NCBI RefSeq assembly: GCF_000961885.1
Contig: NZ_JZKH01000015.1
Span: forward strand, 47,017-111,016
Length of the DNA: 64,000 nucleotides
Origin: Streptomyces rubellomurinus
GTDB taxonomy: Bacteria; Actinomycetota; Actinomycetes; Streptomycetales; Streptomycetaceae
Direction of reading: 5' to 3'
Shown one piece after another: positions 52,321 through 62,044 of this stretch. Under the pieces are notes generated by a model, which was not told the DNA's origin, made no database searches, and was given only the letters and a program-made list of their open reading frames with translations. The first letter of the stretch is position 1. Each line of letters opens with the position of its first letter. The translations under genes and the position numbers were made by a program.

Positions 52321-53586
52321 TCATGTCACGATGTCGGCCCGCGTATCGTCGCACCGGGACGGGGTCAATTCCGCTCGCCGGATGGCCGAGGACGTCAGCA
52401 CGATGCCCGATCCCACCAGGCCGAGCGCGGAGCAAATGAGGAACACCGAGGGAGTACCGATCGCGGCTGCCGTGGTTCCGAACACGGGGATAGTGAAGGG
52501 CGCAACACCAAAACCCACCAAGGTCCCGAGAGACATGATCCGGCCCAGCATGGCCGGCTCGGTAGCGGTCTGCACGAACGCCAGGGCCAGGGCGCCGTTC
52601 AACCCCAACAGCCCTCCCGTGACAGCGCTGGCCACCACGGCCACGGGCAGCGTGCCCACCCAGGCAAAGCAGCCGATCCCCAGAGAACCCGCGATCATCG
52701 TGCCGCAGTACACCGCGCCCGGCCTGGGCAGGTTCGCCCACCAGGTGAGCAGCAGGCCACTCGCGCCCGCCCCCGCCCCGAAGCCCCCAATGATCCAGCC
52801 GGCGCCGGAGACTCCCCAGCGCCGGTCATCGGCCAGCAAGAGGAAGCCGACGTTGAGGGGACCTACGGTGGCGATCTCCACCAGTGCGATCGACACCAGC
52901 ACCGCACCGACGAGACGCCGGGAGCGGGCGTAGGCGAAGCCTTCCATGAGGTCCCGCCACAGCTCGCCACGCGAATACCCGCCCTCCTCGTCGCCACCGC
53001 GGACAGGCAGGGTGCGGACGAACACCAACAGGAGGAGGGAGAGGGCCAGCAGCACCCCCACCGCGCCGAAGACCGCCGCGGATCCACCGAGACCCATCGC
53101 CAGACCGGCGAGGGGGGGACCCGTGACGGTGCCCAGCCGCAGGGTGACGCCGCGCATGCCCTGGAGGCGGACCAACTGGTCGGGGCCGGTGATCAGGGCG
53201 GGGAGCGCGCCCACCGACGGCATGAAGAACGCGTCTACGACCCCATACAGGATCGCGACGGCCAGCAACAGCCACAGCGTCGGCGAAGTGAGGACCAGCC
53301 CTGCCGCGAAGGTCAGGATCATTACGCAGCGGACGGTGTCGCTGACGATGACCACGAGCCGGGGCCCGAAGCGGTCTGCGCTCGCCCCGCCCACCAACAT
53401 GAGCAGGACCCGTGGCGCCGCGCCGGCGGCCACCACCCATCCGACCTGGGCAGGGCCGGCGATTTCCTTGGCAGTCCAGCCGAGTGCCAGGAAGTACGCA
53501 CTGTTGGCGACGCAGGAGAGGGCGTACGCGAGTAGCCAGCGAAGGACGTTGGGATCACGGTGGGCTGGTCCAGTGACGTTCCGCAA
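52321..53586 (-). CDS. MFS efflux transporter
   Basis: A 421-aa protein with about 12 TM segments in two halves of six. The loop 2-3 motif GGASADRFGPRLVVIVSD is typical of the EntS/DHA3-type major facilitator exporters. The central cytoplasmic loop (about 195-215) is charged. It faces away from an ArsR-type regulator and is followed by a strong terminator. It probably exports the cluster's product or gives resistance; substrate unknown. Confidence 0.9.
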   Translation of the reverse strand: MRNVTGPAHRDPNVLRWLLAYALSCVANSAYFLALGWTAKEIAGPAQVGWVVAAGAAPRVLLMLVGGASADRFGPRLVVIVSDTVRCVMILTFAAGLVLTSPTLWLLLAVAILYGVVDAFFMPSVGALPALITGPDQLVRLQGMRGVTLRLGTVTGPPLAGLAMGLGGSAAVFGAVGVLLALSLLLLVFVRTLPVRGGDEEGGYSRGELWRDLMEGFAYARSRRLVGAVLVSIALVEIATVGPLNVGFLLLADDRRWGVSGAGWIIGGFGAGAGASGLLLTWWANLPRPGAVYCGTMIAGSLGIGCFAWVGTLPVAVVASAVTGGLLGLNGALALAFVQTATEPAMLGRIMSLGTLVGFGVAPFTIPVFGTTAAAIGTPSVFLICSALGLVGSGIVLTSSAIRRAELTPSRCDDTRADIVT

Positions 53587-53900
53587 TTTGGTATCTCCTA
53601 GGTGTCCCGGATCGGAGCTGGCCGTCGGTGACGTGCTGGGGCGCGCAATCGGGGTACCGAGTCACCCCACACCCGACAGCCAGTCAACTGACCTACCCAG
53701 CAATCAAGTTCGCCGCACGACGATACATCTAGCAAAACTCCTTTGCATAGGGTCTTTGCATCACCTCGTGCCAGTGCCTCAGCGTCCGCGCCAAGCGGCC
53801 CTCCGAGGGGCCGACCCCGGATCGAAGCCACCCCGGCAGCAGGTCGCCGTCCCAAGTCCCACGCTTGGCGCCGGGGCCGGTGTGCTTGTAATGTCGCCGC
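53587..53900. promoter_or_regulatory. Divergent promoter of the exporter and ArsR-type regulator
   Basis: This 314-bp gap contains two direct copies of CTTTGCAT (53,741-53,748 and 53,754-53,761) and an inverted GCAAA...TTTGC pair (53,732-53,736 / 53,742-53,746). These are candidate operators for the regulator. Confidence 0.45.
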
Positions 53901-54491
53901 ATGTCCCGTCATGACCATCGGGTCCAACGGCTCGACGCGCAGTCCCTGCTGGGCATCGCGCACCCGCTACGCATGCGACTGCTGAGCTCGCTGCGCGAAC
54001 ACGGTCCGGCGACTGCCTCCCAACTCGCAGGGCGGCTGGGGGAGTCAAGCGGGGCCACGAGCTACCATCTGCGCCAGCTCGCTGCGTTCGGTTTCGTCGA
54101 GGACGACCCCGATCGGGGCACGGGTCGCGAACGATGGTGGCGGTCCGCGTATGACAGCACCCTGGTGGATGACACCAGCGGGATGCTGGACCACGCGGAC
54201 CCGCAGGTGCGCGGCGCATTCCACCTGTACCAGCAGGAGGTCGCCGCTTACCACGCCCTGGAACAGGCAAGCTTTCTCGGCTCGTTCCAAGAGTGGCCCG
54301 CGGCGTGGCGTGAGGCGTCCGAGCTCAGCGACTTCACGATGCACCTCACGGCACGGCAGGCACGAGAGCTGGTCGAACGGCTTCACTCAGTGATCACGGA
54401 GTACCGTACCGTCGCGAAAGAGACGGACGGGACTCAGCCCTTCCGCGTGCATCTGCATGCATTCCCGCATCCGCCAGCACCACCGGAGTAA
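53901..54491 (+). CDS. ArsR-type winged-helix transcriptional regulator
   Basis: A 196-aa DNA-binding protein. The helix-turn-helix is at about 12-75: QSLLGIAHPLRMRLLSSLRE, ATASQLAGRLGESSGATSYH and LRQLAAFGFVEDDP. The C-terminal ~110 residues are helical and may sense a ligand. It is divergent from the MFS exporter, the usual layout for a repressor that is released when the exported compound accumulates. An IS630 element sits 25 bp after its stop. Confidence 0.88.
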   Translation: MSRHDHRVQRLDAQSLLGIAHPLRMRLLSSLREHGPATASQLAGRLGESSGATSYHLRQLAAFGFVEDDPDRGTGRERWWRSAYDSTLVDDTSGMLDHADPQVRGAFHLYQQEVAAYHALEQASFLGSFQEWPAAWREASELSDFTMHLTARQARELVERLHSVITEYRTVAKETDGTQPFRVHLHAFPHPPAPPE

Positions 54492-54516
54492 GCAAGTCGA
54501 TGGCGCAACGTGACTA

Positions 54517-55773
54517 GTAGATTGTCGCGGCTAAGTATTGTTCAGGTTGGTGGAGTTGGGGTCGGGCGGGCTCCCATGCCGCTTCCGTTCGACCGGGCAG
54601 GGGTGCGGTGTCCTCGCAGAAGAAGTATCCGGTTGCGTTGAGTGTCGAAGATCGTCAGGCGTTGGTGCGCGTGACGACGACGGGGGTCCGCAGCGCGTCG
54701 ATGATCAGGCGGGCGCGGGTGCTGCTCGCGTTGGACACCGCGGGCGGCGAGGTCGCTCCGCGGGCGGTGATCGCGGACCGGCTCGGTGTCTCGTGCGAGT
54801 CGGTCCGCCTGATCTCCAAGCGGTACACGGAGACCGGCGGCGATGTCTGGGCCACGATCGGCCGGAAGGAACGCGCGTTCCCGCCGGTGCCCTCCGCGGT
54901 GACCGGCGAGGTCGAGGCGCGGCTGATCGCGCTGGCCTGCTCGACGCCGCCCAAGGGACACGCCCGCTGGTCGCTGCGCCTGCTGGAGAAGCACGTCGCG
55001 CTGGTCGAGGACATCCCGGATCTGGACCACTCCACGATCGGCCGGGTCTTAAAAAAACGAAACTGCGCCCTCACGTGAAGAAGTGCTGGACCATCCCGCC
55101 GGCCGCGAACGCGGCCTTCGCCGCGGCGATGGAGGACGTCCTGGCCGCCTACCGCCGACCCCTCGACCCGGCGCGCCCGGTGGTGTGCATGGACGAGAAG
55201 CCGTACCAGTTGCTCGGCCACGTCCGCGAACCGCTTCCCGCGCGGCCGGGCCGTGACCGGCGCGAGGACAACGAGTACGTCCGCTCGGGGACCTGCTCGA
55301 TCTTCTGCTGGGTCGAGCCGCTGCGCGGATGGCGGCGCGTGGACGCCCAGCCCCGCCGGACCAGGGTCGACTGGGCGCACCAGGTCGAGCACCTGCTGAC
55401 CGTGGACTACCCCGACGCCGCCACCGTCGTGCTGGTGATGGACAACCTCAACACCCACTCCACCGCCTCGCTCTACGAGGCGTTCGACCCGCAGAAGGCC
55501 TTCGCGCTGGCCCAGCGCCTGGAGATCCACCACACACCCAAGCACGGGTCCTGGCTCAACATCGCCGAGATCGAGCTCTCCGCGCTCACCCGCCAGTGCC
55601 TGGACCGCCGCATCGACGACCTCGACGTCCTCAACACCGAACTCGCCGCCTGGCAGCAGCACACCAACAGCAACCAGCGCCAAGTCGACTGGCACTTCAC
55701 TACCGACGACGCACGCGTGAAACTACGCCACCTCTACCCAACCACACAGCAAAACTAAGCCGCGACAATCTAC
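54517..55773 (+). mobile_element. IS630-family insertion sequence, apparently intact
   Basis: It is about 1257 bp with matching terminal inverted repeats (left from 54,517, right ending 55,773; the outer ~16 bp are identical and more positions match inside). Both ends are flanked by TA, the IS630 target duplication. Inside are two overlapping transposase frames (separate entry). Confidence 0.85.
54608..55758 (+). CDS. IS630-type transposase made by -1 frameshift
   Basis: The first frame (54,608-55,078, 156 aa) gives the helix-turn-helix half, with [20 protein letters not shown]. The second frame (to 55,758) gives the DDE half with [29 protein letters not shown] and [15 protein letters not shown], that is D, D and E of the catalytic triad. 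They overlap at seven A residues (55,051-55,057); a -1 slip there fuses them into about 383 aa. IS630 elements are known to use such slippage, so this is probably functional, not a mutation. Confidence 0.85.
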
Positions 55774-55779
55774 TAGTCC

Positions 55780-56030
55780 AGCTCGCCGTTGGCGCCGCGC
55801 CGACCCAGAACCACGCTTTCAATTTGACTCACACCCGAGCGGAGGACCAGTCCGTAGAGCATCGGTGCACCGTCTGCCAGGAAGCCCCGAAGACCGGCGG
55901 CAACTGCCGTCAGATGCAGTGGCGACGAGTTAGTCGTCGCGGGCACCGCAGTCATCGCACCGCCTGCAGCCCCGCCCTGAGCGCGTACCGGCGGGTCCGG
56001 CGGCCACGCCTGGGAAAGTCTCCCATCCAT
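55780..56030 (-). pseudogene. Hypothetical gene fragment cut by the IS630 element
   Basis: A minus-strand frame (about 85 aa; HLTAVAAGLRGFLADGAPML, GLVLRSGVSQIESVV) runs without a natural end into the IS630 terminus, where the stop codon is formed by IS sequence. I do not recognise the family. It may be an N-terminal part of a gene whose rest was lost. The stretch 56,031-56,287 shows nothing further. Confidence 0.4.
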
Positions 56031-56287
56031 CCGGCACCAGCCGTTCAGCTATCCCCCTGCCCCGGACAGCAAACCGCAGCCAACCAAACGATTTCCGGGC
56101 GACCTCACCAGCACACCGACAGAGATCAATATTGAGCCAGAACTGATGGGTTGCCTGCTCATTGATCGGGTGTGATCAAGGGTGAGGTACCCGGCGTCCG
56201 CCGCCCGCTGCGTAGGGAGAATCTGCGGCCGCGCGTGGTCAGCGGGAAGTTGTTCCAGGCCCACGATTCGCCCCTCGCTGGCAGTCG

Positions 56288-57154
56288 TCACCCGTGCCGG
56301 TGCGGATGTCCAGTACCCCGCTCTCCTTCGATAGGTTCAAAGGACAGGCCTAACATGTTGGGGGGTAGTGCGATCGTTACTGCAACGCCAGGCTCATCCG
56401 CAAGGATTGCAGCATGAACACGCTGCAAGTCGGGTGCCGGCTCGATTCCTAGCGTATCGACGAGAATCCGTCGTGAGGTCTGGTAGGTCTCCAAGGCGTC
56501 AGCGCGACGTCCCGACTGATACAACGCCAGCATCAAATAGCCGCACAGCTTCTCACGGGTCGGATGGTCGACGAGTGCCATTTCCAACTCGCCGATGATT
56601 TCGCGGTGACGCCCCGTGACCAGCTGTAGCTCGAGGTATTCCTCGTAGGCGCACCAGCGCTGCTCGTTCAGCCAGGTCGCCCGCGCCTGCATGTACCTGC
56701 TGGTCAGGCCATACAGCGCAGGTCCCTGCCAGACCTGAAACGCCTCCAGGTATGCCGCTACCGCATCGTCGTGTCGCTTGCGCTTCCGAGCGCTGTGAGC
56801 GCTATCCCGCAGCGATTTGAAAGTCTCGAAGTCGAGGGAACGGTCCGCGATCTTCAGTGAGTAGCCAGTAGCGCGGGTCTCTATCAGGGCGTTGTGGCCA
56901 AGCCGAGCGAAAGCGCGCCGAAGCATGGAGATGCATGCCTGGACCTGTTTGCGCGCTGTCGACGGGGCGTCGTCCCAGATCGCCTCGATGAGGTAGTCGA
57001 CGCTGACAACGTTGGGGGCATGAAGAAGGAGGGCCGCCAGGACGGCCTGCTGCCGGGGGGACTGGAACTCCAGTTCTTCTTCGCCGACAAGAGCTCCGAC
57101 GGGACCGAGCACGCGGAAGCGTAAGTGCCCGGCCGTACGACTGTTGCCTGTCAT
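56288..57154 (-). CDS. SARP-family transcriptional regulator 2
   Basis: A 288-aa activator: winged helix (LRFRVLGPVGALVGEEELEF, VVSVDYLIEAIWDDAPSTAR, QACISMLRRAFARLG, TGYSLKIADRSLDFETF) and activation domain (FQVWQGPALYGL, HPTREKLCGYLMLALYQSGR, LVDTLGIEPAPDLQ). It is unlike the first SARP in detail, so it is a separate acquisition. It is divergent from the XRE/ImmA operon and may control it or the peptide genes. Confidence 0.9.
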   Translation of the reverse strand: MTGNSRTAGHLRFRVLGPVGALVGEEELEFQSPRQQAVLAALLLHAPNVVSVDYLIEAIWDDAPSTARKQVQACISMLRRAFARLGHNALIETRATGYSLKIADRSLDFETFKSLRDSAHSARKRKRHDDAVAAYLEAFQVWQGPALYGLTSRYMQARATWLNEQRWCAYEEYLELQLVTGRHREIIGELEMALVDHPTREKLCGYLMLALYQSGRRADALETYQTSRRILVDTLGIEPAPDLQRVHAAILADEPGVAVTIALPPNMLGLSFEPIEGERGTGHPHRHG

Positions 57155-57354
57155 AGGGTGCGTCCTCCGGCTGTGGGTGAGCTGGCGGGTTGCTCAGGTT
57201 GCCCGAGGAGGCGGGCAGCCCAGGTGCGGAGTACTCACGGGCAGAAGTACCGCGTGAGGGCCCAAGGCGTCACTGCCACCAAGGAGATGCGCATGTAGGT
57301 GCCGCTCGACGCGGCTGGCCCTCGAGAGGACCATAGGTCCCGAGGGTACGTGGT

Positions 57355-57389
57355 TGCAATATGTTGCCGATCGAGTGCAATATGTTGCC
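57355..57389 (+). promoter_or_regulatory. Two 14-bp direct repeats before the XRE regulator
   Basis: TGCAATATGTTGCC occurs at 57,355-57,368 and 57,376-57,389, that is 21 bp apart (two helical turns). Each contains GCAA...TTGC inverted arms. The second copy ends 19 bp before the GTG of the XRE gene. Likely an operator for autoregulation or for the divergent SARP promoter. Confidence 0.6.
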
Positions 57390-57408
57390 AAGCAAGACGG
57401 GAGGAGCT

Positions 57409-57912
57409 GTGACCCAGCACACAACGTCGAACAGCCCGGCGAGCCGCCCCCTCAAGGAGCAACTCCGCCTAGCCAAGACCGCCATTGCGACACGCCTGCG
57501 GTACGTCCGGCACGAACACCCCGAAGGACCGTTCACCCTGGGCGAGTTAGCTGAACGCGCCGGCGTCTCGAAGAGAACCCTGGTATCGGCCGAGTCTTCC
57601 GACGGGACGAATCTGACCGTAGAGACCCTCGTCAAGGTGGCACACAGCCTCGGCATTGAGCGATGGGCATACTTCCTCGATGAGCAGGTGTTCCGCGAGG
57701 TCAACACCGAGCTGGACATGATCAAAGAGCTGCGCGAACGGAATGTCCGAAGCGTAGCCCTGAGAACGGCACACCCAACGCACCTTCCCGTGGACCAGGT
57801 GGCCGCCCTACTCAGAGGAATCATCGAGTCGGCGGGGCAGGCCCACGAATCCTTGCGTGGCATAGCGTCGCCCTCTGAAGAGCATCAGCACCACCCGGAC
57901 GAATCAGAGTGA
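57409..57912 (+). CDS. XRE-type helix-turn-helix regulator
   Basis: A 167-aa regulator. The HTH lies at about 40-80: FTLGELAERAGVSKRTLVSA and ETLVKVAHSLGI. The C-terminal half is helical and charged. GTG 57,409 (after GGGAGG) was preferred to upstream starts, which would put the operator repeats inside the gene. It is coupled (GTGA) to the ImmA-like gene; XRE-ImmA pairs usually work as repressor and metallopeptidase that inactivates it. Confidence 0.85.
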   Translation: MTQHTTSNSPASRPLKEQLRLAKTAIATRLRYVRHEHPEGPFTLGELAERAGVSKRTLVSAESSDGTNLTVETLVKVAHSLGIERWAYFLDEQVFREVNTELDMIKELRERNVRSVALRTAHPTHLPVDQVAALLRGIIESAGQAHESLRGIASPSEEHQHHPDESE

Positions 57913-58487
57913 TTGTGATGCTATGGCGGCTCAAAGACGGCAGTAACAGGCTTTCCACAAGCCTACAAGCGCGGTGCGAGGAGCGAGTCCGCGCGCTGGA
58001 GATACCGGCGGCAGAGAAGTTGACGATTCCTCAATTATGCCGCCACATCGGCCGCTTGCAGAATCGATCGATCCTGCTGGTTCCACTCGAACTGCCTGTC
58101 GGCAGTCCTGATGGGCTGTGGATTTCCGCTGACGATCTGGACTACGTGGTCTTCGAGCAGCGTCTCGCCCCTGTGCACCAGCATCAGGTGATCCTCCACG
58201 AGATAGGCCACCTTGTCTGTGGCCATGAAGCGGCCCCAGTGATGACGCCGGATTCCTCCCGACTCCTCCTGCCGTCGCTCGACCCCGAGATGGTGCGCAG
58301 GGTTCTTGGCCGCCAGCACGAGCACTCAGAGGTCGAAGTCGAAGCCGAGCTCGTCGGTTCGCTGATTGGTCGCCAGATCGGCACCTGGACAGTTCGGCAG
58401 ACCTGGAACGTGCCGCCGGAGGCACAAGGGCTTTCCTCGCGACTCGCTGCCCTGGAGTCCCCGAACCACCGAGGGATACATGAATAG
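57909..58487 (+). CDS. ImmA/IrrE-like zinc metallopeptidase
   Basis: A 192-aa protein with the HExxH zinc motif HEIGH in HQVILHEIGHLVCGHEA (about residue 97) and a second acidic helix (EVEAELVGSLIG) further on. Such proteins cleave or switch the XRE repressor encoded next to them. GTG start overlaps the XRE stop; its own stop overlaps the next start by 8 nt, so four genes form one operon. Confidence 0.8.
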   Translation: MIVMLWRLKDGSNRLSTSLQARCEERVRALEIPAAEKLTIPQLCRHIGRLQNRSILLVPLELPVGSPDGLWISADDLDYVVFEQRLAPVHQHQVILHEIGHLVCGHEAAPVMTPDSSRLLLPSLDPEMVRRVLGRQHEHSEVEVEAELVGSLIGRQIGTWTVRQTWNVPPEAQGLSSRLAALESPNHRGIHE

Positions 58488-59670
58488 CTTTCTATACCCA
58501 ATCTGCGCCATTGTTGCGCTACTCGCGCTCATCTACAAAGTTCGCGTTCTGCGAACTGATCACTCCATAACGCAGATTGCCCTTATTGGAAACCTTTTTC
58601 TCTTGTGCATTACTTATGTTGTGTCCACTCCATTCATATGGGTGGCGATGAGTCGCACGGTGGGAATTGTCAACTTTTCAGGACTCTTCACGCAAAGCTG
58701 TGTAGTACTGATGTCGGCATGCCAGCAGATCGTCCTATTGCACCTTACCTACGAACGACGTGTTGCTTGGAGCAAAGCAGTTCCGCGCCTCACCTGCCTG
58801 GTCCTTAGTCTCGTCGCAATGGTGGCACTCTTCTCAGCAGCCACTGCCGAGCGGGAATCACCCAACGACTTCGCCCTGTCCAAAGCCCAATATTACCCCG
58901 CATACCTCATCGTCTATCTGCTGGCATACACCGCCAATCAAATCGATGTCGGCGTGCTGAGCTGGCGGTATACCGCAATTGCCTCGACGCCGTGGCTGCG
59001 TCGGGGCCTCTTCCTGATTGCAGCGACCCTGCCATTCGCCCTGATCTACAGTGGATGCCGCGTTGCCGACATCATCGCCGGACAGTTCAGCGTCAGCGGG
59101 GACGCCTGGGAACCGGTCGCCCAGATCGCAGTCACCATCGCGACCATCACGAAAATCGCGGGGTGGACACTGCCCGACTGGGGCCGCCACCTCACTGTCC
59201 TACACGACTGGCTCAGGGACCACCACACCGCGCGGGAGCTCTCCCGTGTACACCGCCAGCTCACAGCCCTGGTACCCGAGCCAGTCATACCACTGGACTC
59301 ACGAGCCGATCTTCGCACCCGCCTCTACCGCACGGTAGTGGAGATCCGGGATGCCCAGTGGGCCCTGCGCACCTGGATGGACCCCTCCGTTACTCAAGCT
59401 GCGAGCCGACGAGCAAGAGGCGCCGGCCTGACTGACGACGACGTCGCCGCCATAGTCGAGGCGGCCCAGCTCAAGGCGGCAATTCGAGCAAAGACCGAGC
59501 GACGGCAACCGGCCAAATACGAGAGCGACCCGCAGGTCGCCCAGCCCGGTGACCTCGCTGCCGAACTGGTCTTCCAACGTAAGCTTGCGCGCGCGTTCAG
59601 CAAGTCCCCCATCGTCGCTGCAGCCCTCGAGGATACCGCCGGACAAAACATATCCAAGGACATGGAATGA
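58480..59670 (+). CDS. MAB_1171c-type membrane protein
   Basis: A 396-aa protein. The first ~230 residues hold seven hydrophobic segments (from FLYPICAIVALLALI to PVAQIAVTIATITKIAGW), and the C-terminal ~165 residues are cytoplasmic, with LRTRLYRTVVEIRDAQWALR. This layout, directly after XRE and ImmA genes, recurs in Streptomyces genomes and is often labelled MAB_1171c putative transporter. Its biochemical role is not known; sensing or signalling at the membrane is one possibility. It is coupled to the P450 by ATGA. Confidence 0.75.
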   Translation: MNSFLYPICAIVALLALIYKVRVLRTDHSITQIALIGNLFLLCITYVVSTPFIWVAMSRTVGIVNFSGLFTQSCVVLMSACQQIVLLHLTYERRVAWSKAVPRLTCLVLSLVAMVALFSAATAERESPNDFALSKAQYYPAYLIVYLLAYTANQIDVGVLSWRYTAIASTPWLRRGLFLIAATLPFALIYSGCRVADIIAGQFSVSGDAWEPVAQIAVTIATITKIAGWTLPDWGRHLTVLHDWLRDHHTARELSRVHRQLTALVPEPVIPLDSRADLRTRLYRTVVEIRDAQWALRTWMDPSVTQAASRRARGAGLTDDDVAAIVEAAQLKAAIRAKTERRQPAKYESDPQVAQPGDLAAELVFQRKLARAFSKSPIVAAALEDTAGQNISKDME

Positions 59671-60869
59671 ATGCGCTAGGCCCCGCCGAAAACTTTCCGA
59701 TGCCATTCGATGGAGAGTTTTTCAAAAACCCCTACCCAGTCTATGACAGGCTCCGCGCCGACTGTCCAGTTCAGCGTGTTACGACTCCGGATGGTTCGTC
59801 TATATGGCTGGTGACGAGCGAGAAGGACGTCCGTACAGGGCTAAGCGACCCACGGCTGTCAGTAAACAAAGCTCACGCTCGGCGCGGATACAAAGGATTC
59901 GCCCTGCCTCCGACGCTCGACGCCAATCTCCTCAACATTGACCCTGCTGACCATCTGCGCGTGCGCCGCCTAGTCTCCAAAGCCTTCACTCCTCGCCACG
60001 TCGAAGGCCTCCGCGTTCGGGTACATAACACCGCCGACCAACTCGCTGAGGGTCTGGCCGGAAAAGGGGTAGTTGACTTCATCGAGCACTTCGCCAAGCC
60101 GCTGCCATTGACCGTCATCGGTGATCTGCTGGGCGTCCCCGAGGACGGACGGCGCCCTTTCTCCAACTGGGTGGACTCAATGTTTGACCCCGAGCACCCA
60201 GGCCAGGTCACAGAGTCCGTCGATCATATTCATCATTTCCTCATCAACCTAATCGATGCCCGGCGCGCCACTCCGCGGGACGACCTGCTCTCGGCGATGA
60301 TAACGGCTCGCGACGAGAGCGACAGGCTGAGCGAGGACGAACTTGCCTCCCTCGCTTTCCTAATCCTTTTCGCAGGCGTGGAGAGCACCCAGCATGTCAT
60401 TAGCAACGGCCTCTTGGCGCTCCTCTGTCACCCAGAGCAGTTCGTCAAACTTCGAGAAGACGCCAAACTCATCGACAACGCGGTCGAAGAAATATTGCGA
60501 TATTCCCACCCCAACCAAATGGCGGTCCGCCGGTTTCCCATCAGGGACATCACAATAAGCGGAGTCCACGTGCCCGCCGGCGATACAGTGATGCTTGGCC
60601 TTGCGTCAGCCAACCGCGACCCTGCCTGCTATCCAGAGCCAGATTCGTTTGATCTTCTCCGAGAGTTCAAGCAGCATCTAGCGTTCGGGCATGGAATGCA
60701 TTACTGCCTCGGGGCGCCACTCGCTCGGATGGAGATCCGAGCGGCCCTCGAAACGCTACTGAGAAACTTCTCGCAAATCACCCTCGCCATTCCCGTAGAT
60801 GAACTTGAATGGCGCGCTTCTTTCAGGTCTCACGCGCTGAAGAAGTTGCCAATAGAAATTTGCACCTAG
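59667..60869 (+). CDS. Cytochrome P450 (XRE/ImmA operon)
   Basis: A 400-aa bacterial P450. I-helix AGVEST, with Glu-Ser in place of the usual Asp/Glu-Thr pair; ExxR is EILRYSH; heme loop FGHGMHYCLGAPLAR. Opening PFDGEFFKNPYPVYDRLRAD is typical of Streptomyces tailoring P450s. It is the last gene of the regulatory operon; whether it tailors the peptide of this island or belongs to the mobile regulatory module is open. G+C content is lower than in the genes to its left. Confidence 0.9.
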   Translation: MNALGPAENFPMPFDGEFFKNPYPVYDRLRADCPVQRVTTPDGSSIWLVTSEKDVRTGLSDPRLSVNKAHARRGYKGFALPPTLDANLLNIDPADHLRVRRLVSKAFTPRHVEGLRVRVHNTADQLAEGLAGKGVVDFIEHFAKPLPLTVIGDLLGVPEDGRRPFSNWVDSMFDPEHPGQVTESVDHIHHFLINLIDARRATPRDDLLSAMITARDESDRLSEDELASLAFLILFAGVESTQHVISNGLLALLCHPEQFVKLREDAKLIDNAVEEILRYSHPNQMAVRRFPIRDITISGVHVPAGDTVMLGLASANRDPACYPEPDSFDLLREFKQHLAFGHGMHYCLGAPLARMEIRAALETLLRNFSQITLAIPVDELEWRASFRSHALKKLPIEICT

Positions 60870-60880
60870 TCTCAATACCA

Positions 60881-61350
60881 ATGACTTGGGACCGGATCGA
60901 GCCGTTGATGCCGGCCGATCCGGTCCGTGGGCAGCGATGGGCCGACGACTGGCGAACGCTCGAGGCCATCGTATGAAAGTATCGCTCCTGCCTACCCTGG
61001 CGTGGCCTGCTCGCGGAGTTGGGACCCTTCCAACCTGCGCGCAAGCGGCTGTTGCGCTGGGCTGTCGACGATACTTGGCAGCGGATCTTTGCAGGCGTGC
61101 TGGCCTCGGCGGACGCCGACGACGACAACGGCTGGACCGCTTCGGTGCTATTCCACCGTGTGCCGAGCCCATCAGCATGCCGCCGGCGCCCGCAAAGGGA
61201 GACGGCGGCCAGAGTGAACCCGCCGACCATGCCATCGGACGCTCGCGCGGCGGCCTCAGCACCAAAGTACAACTGGCCGGTGACACCCGGGCCCGCCCGC
61301 TGGATCTCGTCGTGACGGCCGGGCAGGCCGGTGACACGCCAGCGTTCACG
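60881..61350 (+). pseudogene. IS5-family transposase remnant
   Basis: It begins MTWDRIEPLMPADPVRG; a TGA at 60,974 replaces a Trp codon. It continues KYRSCLPWRGLLAELGPFQ and LLRWAVDDTWQRIFAGVLAS, shifts frame, and then reads SEPADHAIGRSRGGLSTKVQ and VVTAGQAGDTPAFTT before stopping. It is broken by one stop, at least one frameshift and loss of the 3' half. Confidence 0.75.
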
Positions 61351-61358
61351 ACCCGTCA

Positions 61359-61544
61359 TGACCGCGATCCGTGGCCAACATCGGTGACCACGGTCTTGGA
61401 CCGAGTGCTGTTGCGGAAGTTCCCGGACCCCGCCCTGGCGGGGCCATGCTTCTCATAGCCAAGGTGGTCCGTGATCGCGCCCTCCAGGACCCGCTTGGTC
61501 AGCTGCTGCAGCAGCCCGCCCTCGCCGCTCAACTTGACGCCGTC
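61359..61544 (-). pseudogene. IS256-family transposase N-terminal remnant
   Basis: About 62 residues on the minus strand (GEGGLLQQLTKRVLEGAITD, HLGYEKHGP, NFRNSTRSKTVVTDVG) match the N-terminus of IS256/Mutator transposases. It is fused to debris on both sides. Confidence 0.7.
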
Positions 61545-61567
61545 GGCACGCCACGGCCGCCGACCCT

Positions 61568-62044
61568 CCACGTCGTCCAGGAGGCCGACAACATCGAAGC
61601 CCTCCCCCACGAGACCCCCACCCTCGTCCTCGGCCTCATCGACGAAGGCGCCAGCCCAGACGAGCCCGTCACCGGCCTCGTGCGCCACGCCATGCACATC
61701 ACCAACGGCCTCCTGCCCAACCCCGCAGCCTTCCGCGAACAGCTCGACGACCTGGAGGAGACCGTCGCCGAGTGCACCGGCGACGACGAGCCCGACCTCG
61801 CCGACGTCGCACTGAGGCTCACCCCCTTGGACCCCAAGCGGCCAGCCCGCGACCTCCTCGAAGACCTCCTCACCGGCATTCACGGCTGCTGGCTTCTCAC
61901 GAAGAGCTCAACAACGAGGACGACCTCGACGGTGACGTGGAGGACTGGGACGACGAGCAGGCCGAGCAACACCAGCGGCGCAGCCGTGAGCGCTTCGCCC
62001 AGCTTGTCCGCGAAACCGCCGCACACCGCGACCGGCTCATCTGA
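61568..62044 (+). pseudogene. Second copy of the conserved hypothetical gene, truncated and frameshifted
   Basis: The C-terminal ~155 residues match the gene at 12,057 (VVQEADNIEALPHETPTLVL, LTPLDPKRPARDLLEDLLTG). The N-terminus is replaced by the IS256 fragment, and one base seems missing at about 61,899, after which the proper C-terminus (SRERFAQLVRETAAHRDRLI) appears in another frame. Like its sister copy it lies upstream of an integrase. The 348 bp that follow (62,045-62,392) hold no gene. Confidence 0.8.
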
